From NCBI GenBank assembly GCA_023391415.1, contig JAEWAY010000003.1, positions 1 through 64,000 of the forward strand: a stretch of DNA of 64,000 nt, in the 5' to 3' direction. The stretch comes from Bacteroidota bacterium. GTDB lineage: Bacteria; Bacteroidota; Bacteroidia; Cytophagales; Cytophagaceae. Below are positions 54,246-62,483 of the stretch, piece by piece (positions within the stretch are counted from its first letter, which is position 1; every line of letters starts with the position of its first letter). The notes beneath the pieces were generated by a model, which was not told the DNA's origin, did not search any database, and saw nothing but the letters and a program-made list of their open reading frames with translations. The position numbers were made by a program, and so were the translations under genes.

Positions 54246-54285
54246 AAACGTCAATAGCCGTCCCAAAGACGGCTATTGACGTTTT
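54246..54285 (+). terminator. Terminator after the Ig-repeat gene
   Basis: A perfect 17-bp stem (54246-54262 with 54268-54284) around a CCAAA loop, with a short T-run. The stem is unusually long. Confidence 0.88.
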
Positions 54286-54455
54286 ACAAGGGAAGTACAA
54301 AAGCCGTTAAGTCTTCGCGGAAAAGGCTTTTCCCTTATCCTTATCCTGTTGTTTTGCGTATCCATACCCGGCGGAATTTTTTAGGAGAGATATGCTGAAC
54401 ATAGCGTATCGACTTTGGTTTTAGTCCGCGTGTTTTACTTAGTCAGTAACATACT

Positions 54456-55913
54456 ATGAAGAAGGTCGGAAAGTTTTTTTTATTATTGGCAGGTTCGCTT
54501 ATCCTGATTTTACTCGCCTTGTTTTTAAGGAGTCTGACGATCGCCTCCCGGCAGGTCAGTGTGGAGGAGGAAACCTGGAAAGCTCCGGACGACGCTGTGG
54601 CGCGGCTTTCTGAAGCCATTACCTACCGGACCATTACCCACGCGGATATGGCGGATATGGATACTCTGGCTTTTTTGCGCTTTCAGTCTTTTCTGGACGA
54701 ACAGTTTCCGCTGATCGCCAGCAGGCTTGTCAAAGAGCGTGTTGGTCTTAGTCTCCTGTATACCTGGCGAGGAAGCGATCCGCGGGTTAAGCCTGTATTG
54801 CTGATGGCGCATCAGGATGTAGTGCCGGCCGATGACAGTCTTAGCTGGTCCGCGCCTCCCTTTTCCGGCGAGGTAAAAGACGGATATCTATATGGTCGCG
54901 GAAGTCTCGACATCAAAAGCGGCCTACTGGGCGTTATGGAAGCGGTAGAAGCGCTATTGGGCGAAGGCTTTGTACCGGAACGGACCATTTACCTGGCCTT
55001 CGGGCATGATGAGGAAAGCGGAGTGGGAACCGGAGCGGAGGAGATCGTCGCCTTGCTCAAAAACAGGTCCGCGCGGCTTGATTATGTGCTGGACGAAGGC
55101 GGTCTGATTTTGAAAGAGGCCCTGCCGGGACTGAAAGAACCGGTAGCGTTGATCGGAATCGCCGAAAAAGGTTATATGAATATCCGGATCACCGCCAGGG
55201 CTGATGGGGGACATAGTTCCATGCCAGGAAAAACTACGGCGGTAACCCGTCTTTCCGACGCGATCGTGAACATAAGGAAACAGCCCTTTCCGGCGCGACT
55301 CGAAGGTCCCCTCAGAGAGTTGTTCGCCTTTACATCTCCCGAGATGAGTTATCCGTTTCGCCTCCTGTTCGCCAATCCGGAGATTTTCGGCGGACTGATC
55401 AAAAATCAAATGGAAGCCAGTCCTTCCGGTAACGCGATTTTACGGACCACTACCGCCGTTACCATGCTTCAGGGTAGCGGCAAGGAAAACGTAATCCCTC
55501 CCTCCGCCTCCGCGATCGCCAACCTGCGTTTGCTTCCCGGTACTACCGCGGACGATGTCATCCGGCACCTCAATCAGGCGATCGGCGATACGTCCGTTCA
55601 GTTGGAAGTATTGTCTTATCAGTCCGCTTCTCCCATATCTTCGTCCGACTCCAAGGCTTTTGAGGACATCAGGCGCTCCGTCAAAGCGGTCTTTCCCAAT
55701 ACCGTGTCGGGGCCATATCTGCTGGTAGCTTTGACCGATAGCCGGCGTTTCGCGGATATTGCCGACAATGTATACCGTTTTCACCCGGCCGTATACGACA
55801 AAGCGGATCTGAAACGGCTCCACGGCAGGGATGAACGGATCAGTGTTGAAAACTATCTCCGGAGCGTCGCGTTTTACCGCCGGCTCCTGCTGAGCTCAGC
55901 CCGAAGCCATTGA
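54456..55913 (+). CDS. M20-family metallopeptidase (carboxypeptidase S/PM20D1-like)
   Basis: A 485-residue zinc-dependent peptidase. A single N-terminal hydrophobic segment (about 7-26) anchors or exports it. M20 zinc-site motifs are present: His in LLMAHQDVVPAD, Asp in GRGSLDIKSG, Glu-Glu in FGHDEESG, Asp in YVLDEGG, and the C-terminal His in RLHGRDERI. The dimerisation domain (about 225-350) interrupts the catalytic domain as usual. The long insert-containing form resembles yeast CPS1 and vertebrate PM20D1. The natural substrate is unknown. Confidence 0.92.
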   Translation: MKKVGKFFLLLAGSLILILLALFLRSLTIASRQVSVEEETWKAPDDAVARLSEAITYRTITHADMADMDTLAFLRFQSFLDEQFPLIASRLVKERVGLSLLYTWRGSDPRVKPVLLMAHQDVVPADDSLSWSAPPFSGEVKDGYLYGRGSLDIKSGLLGVMEAVEALLGEGFVPERTIYLAFGHDEESGVGTGAEEIVALLKNRSARLDYVLDEGGLILKEALPGLKEPVALIGIAEKGYMNIRITARADGGHSSMPGKTTAVTRLSDAIVNIRKQPFPARLEGPLRELFAFTSPEMSYPFRLLFANPEIFGGLIKNQMEASPSGNAILRTTTAVTMLQGSGKENVIPPSASAIANLRLLPGTTADDVIRHLNQAIGDTSVQLEVLSYQSASPISSSDSKAFEDIRRSVKAVFPNTVSGPYLLVALTDSRRFADIADNVYRFHPAVYDKADLKRLHGRDERISVENYLRSVAFYRRLLLSSARSH

Positions 55914-56205
55914 TTTTCCGTCGCGTCATTATTTCTAAATTTCTGAATAAATCGCTTGAGTAAAGAACGTTGCAATTGGATTCATCCGAAATTCAACGCA
56001 ACGCTGGTTCTTTGGCTCCGGGTTTTATTTTTTAAAAAAATCCCTGGATTGGTCTCCTTGGTATCTGATCCTGTTCCCTGGCGCTCAAAAGTCCCGTGGA
56101 TAAGCCCTGAAAACAGCATCCAGGCCCATTGTCGCTCTTTGCCAAAAACTTATTCTGTCATCCTGTGGTTTCTATCAAAAGAAATGGTGGTAAAGTAAAG
56201 AGCGT
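55914..56205 (+). other. Intergenic region before the three-paralogue array
   Basis: 292 bases. An 80-codon frame (55956-56198) ends just before the next start but has no homologous features and unconvincing composition; it is not called. No clear promoter box was found. Confidence 0.4.
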
Positions 56206-56739
56206 ATGTGGGGTAAGGACAAAAAGAAGAAGGGAAAAAAAGAAAATCATCAGGTAGACCAGGCAATGGATAATAAACCAACGGAACCGGATGTGATTCT
56301 GGATATTCCGGACCTAAAGGTCGATGAGGTTACTGTGAAGGTTGAAAACCTGGACGCCCATGTTTCCGTCAGCGCCCGCCTGGCTGACTTTGTTTCCATA
56401 GAAGTGGGAGCGGATGTGCATGTTAGTCAAGTCAAGATCGAGATAGAAGGCGTCCGCGCGGAAGCGTACCTGAAAGTAAGGCTGGAAAGAGTAAAAACCA
56501 TTCTCAACAGAACCATTCAGACGCTGGACAATAATCCGGATCTGTTAAAGTCCCTGCTGAAACCGATCGCCGAGGGCGCGGGAAGCTCAGTAGGGAGCAT
56601 TGGCGAAGGAGTAGGAGAAGTAACGGGACAGTTGGGGCAGAGTGTGAAAGGGATTGTAACAAAAACGGGAGACGTGTTGAGCAATCTGAAGTTAGGCGCC
56701 GGAATTCAGAGGATGCTTAAGAATGTAAACATATTGTAA
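56206..56739 (+). CDS. Unrecognised acidic beta-rich protein, paralogue 1 of 3
   Basis: I do not recognise the family. The 177 residues have a short Lys-rich leader, a core (about 25-110) of alternating strands, EPDVILDIPDLKVDEVTVKV, then ARLADFVSIEVGADVHVSQV and GVRAEAYLKVRLERVKTIL, and an amphipathic helix (TLDNNPDLLKSLLKPI). A Gly/Ser-rich tail follows (about 120-177). No signal peptide or membrane segment. It shares this core with the next two genes on the same strand, so the three arose by duplication. Confidence 0.72.
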   Translation: MWGKDKKKKGKKENHQVDQAMDNKPTEPDVILDIPDLKVDEVTVKVENLDAHVSVSARLADFVSIEVGADVHVSQVKIEIEGVRAEAYLKVRLERVKTILNRTIQTLDNNPDLLKSLLKPIAEGAGSSVGSIGEGVGEVTGQLGQSVKGIVTKTGDVLSNLKLGAGIQRMLKNVNIL

Positions 56740-56767
56740 TAATCAGGATTTAAATATAGAAAACGGG

Positions 56768-57367
56768 ATGAAGTTGAAAGAACTGTTTGTGGGAAGGAAC
56801 GGAAAGAAGGAGAAGAAGCGCCCGGAAGGGAAGAAGGCCAACGGGAAAAACAGCTATCAGGAAAGTCAGGATTCAACAGAGACGAAGAATGGAAAAGAAG
56901 ATAAGCCCCAGAAGGATCAAACCCGTGAGGAACGGATTAAGCTGAAAAAACATACGATGGGCTGGCCTTCTGAAATTGACGGGACGGAGGTCGATGTCAT
57001 CCTGGAAGTTCCCGAGATTAAGGTAGATAAGATCCGTATCAATGTAGAAGATATTGACGCGCGGGTTAATCTCCATGTAAAGGCTATCGATTTTGTGCAG
57101 ATCAACGCCGGCGTACATGTGCATCTGGACAAGGTGGAGGTCATAATAAAAGGTGTCAGGGCGGAAGCCTATCTGCAAGTGCGCCTGGCCAGGGTAAAAA
57201 GTATTCTGGTACGGGTCATGGAGATGCTTGATAACAACGCGGATATGTTGGCGGATGTACTGAAGCCTATCGCGCGGGGAGTCGGCCACGCCACGGGAGA
57301 GGTAGGCAAGGGAACGAAGAAAACACTGGGTGGAGTCGGCGCCGGAGTAAAAGAAGTTACTAACTAA
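56768..57367 (+). CDS. Unrecognised acidic beta-rich protein, paralogue 2 of 3
   Basis: A 199-residue paralogue. A long Lys/Glu-rich leader (about 1-70) precedes the same core: EVDVILEVPEIKVDKIRINV, AIDFVQINAGVHVHLDKV, GVRAEAYLQVRLARVKSIL and MLDNNADMLADVLKPIARG. A Gly/Lys-rich tail with repeated GKGTKK/GGVGAGVKE units ends it. The repeated Gly-rich units resemble tails I recall in actinobacterial unknowns near gas-vesicle loci, which I cannot verify. It starts 28 bases after paralogue 1. Confidence 0.72.
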   Translation: MKLKELFVGRNGKKEKKRPEGKKANGKNSYQESQDSTETKNGKEDKPQKDQTREERIKLKKHTMGWPSEIDGTEVDVILEVPEIKVDKIRINVEDIDARVNLHVKAIDFVQINAGVHVHLDKVEVIIKGVRAEAYLQVRLARVKSILVRVMEMLDNNADMLADVLKPIARGVGHATGEVGKGTKKTLGGVGAGVKEVTN

Positions 57368-57387
57368 AAGCATAAAATAATCTGATC

Positions 57388-57780
57388 ATGCCCGATGAAT
57401 CACAGAAGGATAAGCCGGAGCTATCCGGTTATCCGGACCAGGCTTCCCATGAACCGGAAACAGAGCCCGATGTGGTCCTGGATGTTCCCTTGCTCCGGAT
57501 TGGAGAAGTAAAGCTGGATGTGGAAAATCTGGAAGCGAAGATCTGCATCAACGCTCAACTGGCCAGCTTTATTAATATAGAAGTGGGAACGAAGGTATTT
57601 GTGGAAAAAGCCAAGCTTGAAGTCAAGGAGGTGGAAGCGGAAGCCTACCTGCGGGCGCGTTTGAAACGGGTAGAGGCGATCTTTATGAAAGCGCTCAAGA
57701 CGCTGGATGAAAATCCCGATCTGATTAAAGACTTTATCAGTAATGCCGATAAAAAGATAAACGAAACGCGGGATACCTGA
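57388..57780 (+). CDS. Unrecognised acidic beta-rich protein, paralogue 3 of 3
   Basis: The shortest paralogue, 130 residues, with a short acidic leader and the core EPDVVLDVPLLRIGEVKLDV, AQLASFINIEVGTKVFVEKA, AEAYLRARLKRVEAIF and TLDENPDLIKDFI. The Gly-rich tail of the other two is missing; it ends in a charged helix. It starts 20 bases after paralogue 2, so the three are probably co-transcribed. Confidence 0.72.
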   Translation: MPDESQKDKPELSGYPDQASHEPETEPDVVLDVPLLRIGEVKLDVENLEAKICINAQLASFINIEVGTKVFVEKAKLEVKEVEAEAYLRARLKRVEAIFMKALKTLDENPDLIKDFISNADKKINETRDT

Positions 57781-57821
57781 AAGGGCGGGGAAGCCTGAAT
57801 TTAAAAAAAGGAGCGTAACGA

Positions 57822-58082
57822 ATGGCGAAAGAGGAAAAACAAAGGTCAAATGATGATCGCGGCTTGCCGGATTCGGAATTTACCGGTAAGGCCAGCATGA
57901 AAAAAATGCATGTAAGCAGGATCGGCAAGGTAGAGATAACCAGCTACAGCAACCTGGAATCCTGGGAAGACCGGATAAAGAAAAGGAAAAATATGCCCGA
58001 TGAAATAAAAGAAGGGGAAACGTATACGGACGCGGAGATCTTTTCTCATAGAGGCAATTATCTGAAGTCGGACAAAAAGTAA
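57822..58082 (+). CDS. Small hypothetical charged protein
   Basis: Unrecognised. 86 residues, hydrophilic and Lys/Glu-rich, without signal peptide or membrane segment. It lies 41 bases after the third paralogue, has an AAAGGAGCGTAACG ribosome-binding-site-like stretch upstream, and is likely the last gene of that operon. It does not share the paralogues' core. Confidence 0.55.
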   Translation: MAKEEKQRSNDDRGLPDSEFTGKASMKKMHVSRIGKVEITSYSNLESWEDRIKKRKNMPDEIKEGETYTDAEIFSHRGNYLKSDKK

Positions 58083-58555
58083 TCGGAATAGTAAAACCCT
58101 TTTATTGGGGAAGCGCCATTTTTTTAGCCGGCGCTTATTCCCGTCGCTCGCTTTCAGCGAGTGACTTTTATTTATAAGGCTTTCGGCTATTTTTTTACTA
58201 TTCATCAGCCGAGAATCAAGGTACACGCCAAGCGGATAATCCGGAACCAGCGGAGAGGTAATTGGCCGGAAGCTATAGAGATAGGGGAGAAAGAAGCTAC
58301 AGAATAGGAGCTTACAGAGCTAAGCGATCGGAGTGCGATGTATAGGAGATAACTAATCAACAGCGATCGGTCTGTTTTTACTTTACGATGATATTAGTTA
58401 TAATTTACATAGTTTATTCGGAATTTTTTTTGACCTTTGCTAGGTGTTGCCGCTATTAAAATTTTAACATCAATGGAATATGTTGTAGATAAAGTCAACG
58501 CGGGATACGCTTGTCGTTAAAAATAAATTTTATCAAACACATAAATACAATTTAC
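58083..58555 (+). other. Intergenic region with a palindromic repeat
   Basis: 473 bases. The first 110 hold nested hairpins: AAGCGCC/GGCGCTT, TAGCCG/CGGCTA and the repeat at 58143-58190. A purine-rich stretch (about 58235-58350) follows, with GATCGG-containing short repeats. TAAATTTT near 58524 is a 7/8 promoter match for the next gene. Confidence 0.5.
58143..58190. repeat. Palindromic intergenic repeat, copy 1
   Basis: GTCGCTCGCT-TTC-AGCGAGTGAC forms a 10-bp stem with a three-base loop, followed by TTATTTATAAGGC and TTTCGGCT. A second copy of hairpin and tail lies at 59730-59775. It may also act as a terminator of the array at 56206-58082. Confidence 0.65.
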
Positions 58556-59599
58556 ATGAAGCGAAATTTTTACTTTTTAATTCCATTCCTATTATCCGGT
58601 GGCCATACTTTTGCCCAGATTTCTATCGGCGCGGAAAATTTTCCGGAGATAGGAGCGACTTTTACTGTCACATCATATGATTATGAAGAAGGAGTAGAAG
58701 GAGAAAGCGGGGCGGATAAAGTCTGGGATCTATCCGGGGTGTCCGGTGAAACCCCGGCAGGAAATTTTGAGTTTCTGGATCCTGCCAAAACTCCGTTTGC
58801 CGCTGATTTTCCACAAGCTGACATCGCTATGCTGGAAAGTAATTCCGGAATATATGTTTTCGAAAAAAGATCCGGTGAAGACATTTACCGGCAGGGAAGC
58901 GCGCTTTCCATAAACTATATGGGCGCGACCGTAGTAAGTAAAACCAAATATACGGTACCTCATATTCTTGTCGACTATCCGATTGAATATGGCAATACGG
59001 AAAATGCCTTAATGAATGGGACTACCTATAGTACTTATGGGAATATAACACGTGAAGGTGATTTAAGCTATGAGGTAGATGGCTATGGAACGCTGATTTT
59101 GCCTGATGGATCCAGCCATGAGGCGTTGCGCGTTATTTACAGGCAGGATATAACCGATGCTTATGATGGGGGAACCGCTACTAATACGCGAACTACTACC
59201 TATGGGTTTTATGTAAAAGAGTATAAGTATCAGGCAGTCAGTATTCATAAAATTGTACAGGAAACCGTTGTTATGGGGATAGTGTTGGATTCTGAGAAGA
59301 GCGATGTAGTCCTTTGGGCGCGGCCATCCAACGCTACCTCTCTGGCGGACGCTGCCGCTTCGGACAAATTCAGTGTTTATCCCAATCCGGCCAGTGACTG
59401 GATTCAGGTAAAGGCGCCGGGCCACCGGTTTATATCCGGAGCGGATATACAACTCCTCAATAGCGATGGCCAGATTGTGTGGCAGGGAAGTTATAATGAC
59501 GGAGAGCGAATTAATATTTCCGGATTCGCGTCGGGGCTTTATTTATTGACTGTACGTGATGATTCCCGATATTATTCAGAGAAAGTGGTAATTCGTTAG
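58556..59599 (+). CDS. Secreted protein with T9SS type A sorting domain
   Basis: A 347-residue protein for type IX secretion. I chose the ATG at 58556 because MKRNFYFLIPFLLSGGHTFAQ is a good signal peptide; a TTG at 58511 adds only an unconvincing leader. The middle part (about 20-265) is a beta-rich domain of unknown function seen in other Bacteroidota secreted proteins, with VWDLSGVSGETP near the start. The C-terminal 75 residues are a T9SS type A domain: FSVYPNPASDWIQVK, then IQLLNSDGQIVWQG and FASGLYLLTV. Confidence 0.88.
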   Translation: MKRNFYFLIPFLLSGGHTFAQISIGAENFPEIGATFTVTSYDYEEGVEGESGADKVWDLSGVSGETPAGNFEFLDPAKTPFAADFPQADIAMLESNSGIYVFEKRSGEDIYRQGSALSINYMGATVVSKTKYTVPHILVDYPIEYGNTENALMNGTTYSTYGNITREGDLSYEVDGYGTLILPDGSSHEALRVIYRQDITDAYDGGTATNTRTTTYGFYVKEYKYQAVSIHKIVQETVVMGIVLDSEKSDVVLWARPSNATSLADAAASDKFSVYPNPASDWIQVKAPGHRFISGADIQLLNSDGQIVWQGSYNDGERINISGFASGLYLLTVRDDSRYYSEKVVIR

Positions 59600-59612
59600 T
59601 TTGTAATTGAAT

Positions 59613-59658
59613 ACTATCAAAAAAGGCAGCTCATATAGGGGCCGCCTTTTTTGATAGT
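59613..59658. terminator. Bidirectional terminator
   Basis: A 15-bp stem ACTATCAAAAAAGGC/GCCTTTTTTGATAGT with A- and T-runs inside the stem can terminate both the T9SS gene and the minus-strand lipoprotein array. Confidence 0.85.
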
Positions 59659-59729
59659 GTTATTTTCTTCCGCTTATTGCCTTACAAAAATAGTCATATG
59701 ATTATTTGTCAGAGAGAAAGATTGTTCTC

Positions 59730-59778
59730 GTCGCTCGCTTTTAGCGAGTGAAGATTATTAATAGAGCCTCCGGCTGAT
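59730..59778. repeat. Palindromic intergenic repeat, copy 2
   Basis: GTCGCTCGCT-TTT-AGCGAGTGA followed by TTATTAATAGAGCC and TCCGGCT, closely matching copy 1 at 58143. CGGCT (59771-59775) also pairs with AGCCG at 59789-59793. Confidence 0.65.
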
Positions 59779-59812
59779 CTTATTAGCTAGCCGAAGAATT
59801 GATAGGCATTGT

Positions 59813-59932
59813 CTTTCATAATTTCCTTACAGTCTGATAATCTTCACGGAAAATGCTATCTCGATGTATTCCCAAATTTGAACTGAATTTTCGTGTTGGC
59901 ATGTCGTAGCTTGATTGCCGTGCTGTCTACTG
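59813..59932 (-). pseudogene. Decayed copy of the 3' end of the LRR lipoprotein gene
   Basis: These 120 bases align without gaps to 61675-61794, with ten differences by my count (about 92% identical). Read on the minus strand they give the LRR gene's tail, PVDSTAIKLRHANTKIQFKF, then a stop, the spacer, a ribosome-binding site and an ATG followed by only nine codons before a stop. Residues upstream of the tail are partly LRR-like up to an in-frame stop just after the 59994 gene. It is a remnant of a duplicated LRR-lipoprotein unit. Confidence 0.8.
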
Positions 59933-59993
59933 GTAGTATAGCAAAAACATATTCGGACAAGCCAATGATTATTCCTGTCTGTTATACCAAATA

Positions 59994-60488
59994 TTAATCA
60001 GACATCCCAAGTGTATCTGTACTTATCCAGGCCGAGCCACTTTTTTTCATCTTAATCCATATATTTCCACCACAATACAATCTCTGAATACAGGTATCTT
60101 GTGTCTTAAATACACAATCACTATCCAATCTGAAAATTGCCGTATCGGATTTTATTCTTAGTTTGTGATAAATGAGATAGTAATCGCCATTATTGAGTTG
60201 ACAGATCGTATTGCTGTCAAACAATATGAAATGGTAATCCTTTAGCTGCCTGAAAATGGTTATATCTTCTTTATCATTTACCAGCAGACGATAGGCGCCA
60301 AGACTATTTTGGGTTTTGTTACAATCGCTCAGTATGGAATCCTTCAAAGCGATGTCAAAACCAAGCTTCAGGGCTTCCGGGACAGATGGTTCTTCAATTG
60401 GCGCATTGGTATGACAGCCATAAGTCAGCATCAGGAAAAGCAGGTAGCGTAGTAGTGAAAATGCTTTATTTATTGAGTTTATAATCAT
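59994..60488 (-). CDS. Small lipoprotein, paralogue of the 60506 gene
   Basis: A 164-residue predicted lipoprotein; hydrophobic stretch then lipobox LTYGC (Cys about 25). The mature part ends with DTCIQRLYCGGNIWIKMKK and LGMSD. The neighbouring gene has DTCIIGMLCGGGMHLTYVKK and IGWSD at the same place, and similar Ser/Asp-rich strands before it. Function unknown; position in an RHS-toxin downstream array suggests an immunity or orphan immunity protein. Confidence 0.7.
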   Translation of the reverse strand: MIINSINKAFSLLRYLLFLMLTYGCHTNAPIEEPSVPEALKLGFDIALKDSILSDCNKTQNSLGAYRLLVNDKEDITIFRQLKDYHFILFDSNTICQLNNGDYYLIYHKLRIKSDTAIFRLDSDCVFKTQDTCIQRLYCGGNIWIKMKKSGSAWISTDTLGMSD

Positions 60489-60505
60489 GTTTCTGATATG
60501 AATGC

Positions 60506-61000
60506 CTAATCAGACCAGCCGATACTTTTTTCCAATAGCCATTCCTCATTCTTTTTTACGTAGGTGAGATGCATGCCGCCACCACATAGCATTCCGATGA
60601 TGCAGGTGTCATTATCATTGTATACACATGTTGAATAAATTCGTACCCGGCCGGTGTCGTTGCTGATTTCCGGATTTTTAATTTTAATAAAAAACTCATG
60701 TATTTTTAAGCTGCAAAGTTGAGACTCTTCCATGAGTACGATTGTTTCCTGATCTTTTTCCAGGAACTCTCTGATTGTTGGGTCCTCAGTATATACTCTG
60801 TATTTTCCTTTTTCATCCCTGGCTTTTTCAGAGTCCGTAAGATTATTTTCAATTAAGGAATACGTGATTACATTTCTAAGCAATCGACTTTCTGCCTGCT
60901 TATTCTCTATGTATGAAGTGTCAGAACATGAAAGATATAGGAGAGAAAATATAGCTAAAGTTAATCGTATCAATAGGCTGATAGTATCACCAGGTAGCAT
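60506..61000 (-). CDS. Small lipoprotein, paralogue of the 59994 gene
   Basis: A 164-residue predicted lipoprotein with lipobox LYLSC (Cys about 25). I chose the ATG at 61000 over a TTG two codons upstream. Conserved with its neighbour: the YRVY/YRLL strand after an acidic helix, the TCVYNDNDTC segment, the CGG motif and the WSD end. The two conserved Cys outside the lipobox may form a disulfide. The gene order and spacing (17 bases) suggest co-transcription with 59994. Confidence 0.7.
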   Translation of the reverse strand: MLPGDTISLLIRLTLAIFSLLYLSCSDTSYIENKQAESRLLRNVITYSLIENNLTDSEKARDEKGKYRVYTEDPTIREFLEKDQETIVLMEESQLCSLKIHEFFIKIKNPEISNDTGRVRIYSTCVYNDNDTCIIGMLCGGGMHLTYVKKNEEWLLEKSIGWSD

Positions 61001-61072
61001 AAGCAAACTTATCGGGATAAAGGAGGCAGGCCTTTATGGAAAGATACTTTTCGTCTGGTAAGATTTTGATTT

Positions 61073-61681
61073 TTATATTGTATTGAAGTATAAATAATAT
61101 CGTATCATTTCATTTTTATTCAGAATATCGGTAGAGACGGTATTCCAGAGTATGTCATCTTCTTTTATGTGTAAATACCGTTGTACATCCGGGATATTCT
61201 CCCTGGTTATTCTATAATTATATTTTGCTTCTGAAAAACTCAGTGAATCAATCAGACAATCCAGCAGGGAATATAGGATGACAGGATTATTTATTTTTTC
61301 GGCAGATAACATAGTGTTGATATGCTGTTCAAAAGTCAAGGGGCCTTCCGGATCGCCCGAGTTCTGATAGAGTAAGTGGTCATTGTCCGGGATAAAAAAT
61401 ACCCTATCGTTTTTTTCTACTACATTGATGGCGTACCTGGATGTCCCACCCAGATCGGGGATTAGTTCATGCCGGATTATTTTATATGCTCCGGATCGGG
61501 TGAGGCAAAAGCTTTGTACGTCAAGTAATTTCTCTTTCCAATTAGCTGTAGTGGCAATCATAGGTCTACTGGTAGAGTCAGCAAGAACAAAGGAAGTGAG
61601 TGAGTCAGCATAATCTGTTTCCTTTTTACAGCTACAGAATAGTCCGGACAAAGATAGTATTAAAGCCAACAAACCTTTCAT
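61073..61681 (-). CDS. Hypothetical lipoprotein
   Basis: A 202-residue predicted lipoprotein with signal peptide and lipobox LFCSC (Cys about 17-18), followed by KKETDY. A TAAGGAGATT ribosome-binding site precedes the ATG. The mature part is mixed alpha/beta, with IKIIRHELIPDLG-like strand (AYKIIRHELIPDLG) and a helix-rich second half. No family recognised. It lies between the LRR gene and the paired lipoproteins. Confidence 0.68.
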   Translation of the reverse strand: MKGLLALILSLSGLFCSCKKETDYADSLTSFVLADSTSRPMIATTANWKEKLLDVQSFCLTRSGAYKIIRHELIPDLGGTSRYAINVVEKNDRVFFIPDNDHLLYQNSGDPEGPLTFEQHINTMLSAEKINNPVILYSLLDCLIDSLSFSEAKYNYRITRENIPDVQRYLHIKEDDILWNTVSTDILNKNEMIRYYLYFNTI

Positions 61682-61717
61682 AATCTCCTTACAATCTGAT
61701 AATCTCCACGGAAAATG

Positions 61718-62401
61718 CTATCTCGCTGTACTCCCAAATTTGAACTGGATCTTGGTGTTGGCATGTCGTAGCTTGATTGCTGTGCTGTCTACCGGGTTGT
61801 CGGTTAAGTCTACATAAATGAGATTGGGCAGGCCTGTCAGATCGACATCCTGAATCTGATTGTTGCTCAGAAAAAGCTTTTCCAGTTCTTTGAGCTTATT
61901 GATGCTCGGATTCAGGCTGGTTAGCTTATTGTTGAACAGGCCCAGATTGACGATGCTCATATAGTCTTCAAACTGCACATCGGAGATTTTATTAGAGCTA
62001 AGACTTAACATTGCTAGTCGCTGAAGGGAAGCGAGTATTGTTACAACACCTTCGATATAATTGGCATACAGGTCAAGTGTGATTAGGTTGGTTAGAGAAT
62101 CAATATATGGTATGGACTGCAATGAAGTACTATTGATTGTCAGTACATGTAAATTTTTTAGATTATTAATTTCTTCGGGAACTTTCCAAAGACATCCGCC
62201 ATCTGCAGTAATTTCCAAATCAGAAACCTTTCCATCATTACTTATTATGACCATTCTGGGATAATGGTTACATCCGGAAAGGTAATTGTTGATTTTGTTC
62301 AGAGCGACAAATTCCGGATAATGTTCCGGTATGTCTGCGTTGTTGTGGCATGAAAACAGAATGATGAGTATGCCAGCTATAAAAAATATGTTTCTTATCA
62401 T
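61718..62401 (-). CDS. Leucine-rich-repeat lipoprotein
   Basis: A 227-residue LRR protein. The ATG at 62401 gives a lipoprotein signal (IRNIFFIAGILIILFSC); an ATG seven codons upstream (62422) is possible. LRR units of about 22 residues run from about 75 to 210: LKNLHVLTINSTSLQSIP, LTNLITLDLYANYIEG, LAMLSLSSNKISD, LGLFNNKLTSL, LEKLFLSNNQIQD, LIYVDLTDNPVDS. Bacterial LRR proteins bind other proteins; as part of this toxin-linked array an immunity-type role is possible. Its 3' end is duplicated at 59813-59932. Confidence 0.82.
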   Translation of the reverse strand: MIRNIFFIAGILIILFSCHNNADIPEHYPEFVALNKINNYLSGCNHYPRMVIISNDGKVSDLEITADGGCLWKVPEEINNLKNLHVLTINSTSLQSIPYIDSLTNLITLDLYANYIEGVVTILASLQRLAMLSLSSNKISDVQFEDYMSIVNLGLFNNKLTSLNPSINKLKELEKLFLSNNQIQDVDLTGLPNLIYVDLTDNPVDSTAIKLRHANTKIQFKFGSTAR

Positions 62402-62483
62402 AGGAGTAATGTTAGTCGGCACGAGAAGGAGAGCTTTGTCTGTGAAAACTTACAAAACTCTCGATGTGAAGATGAACAATACA

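Noticed and set aside
55956..56198. 80-codon frame before the three-paralogue array
   Set aside because: No signal, motif or plausible ribosome-binding site; amino-acid pattern does not look like a real protein.
58143..58165. Palindrome considered as a CRISPR repeat
   Set aside because: Only two copies 1.6 kb apart with no spacers.
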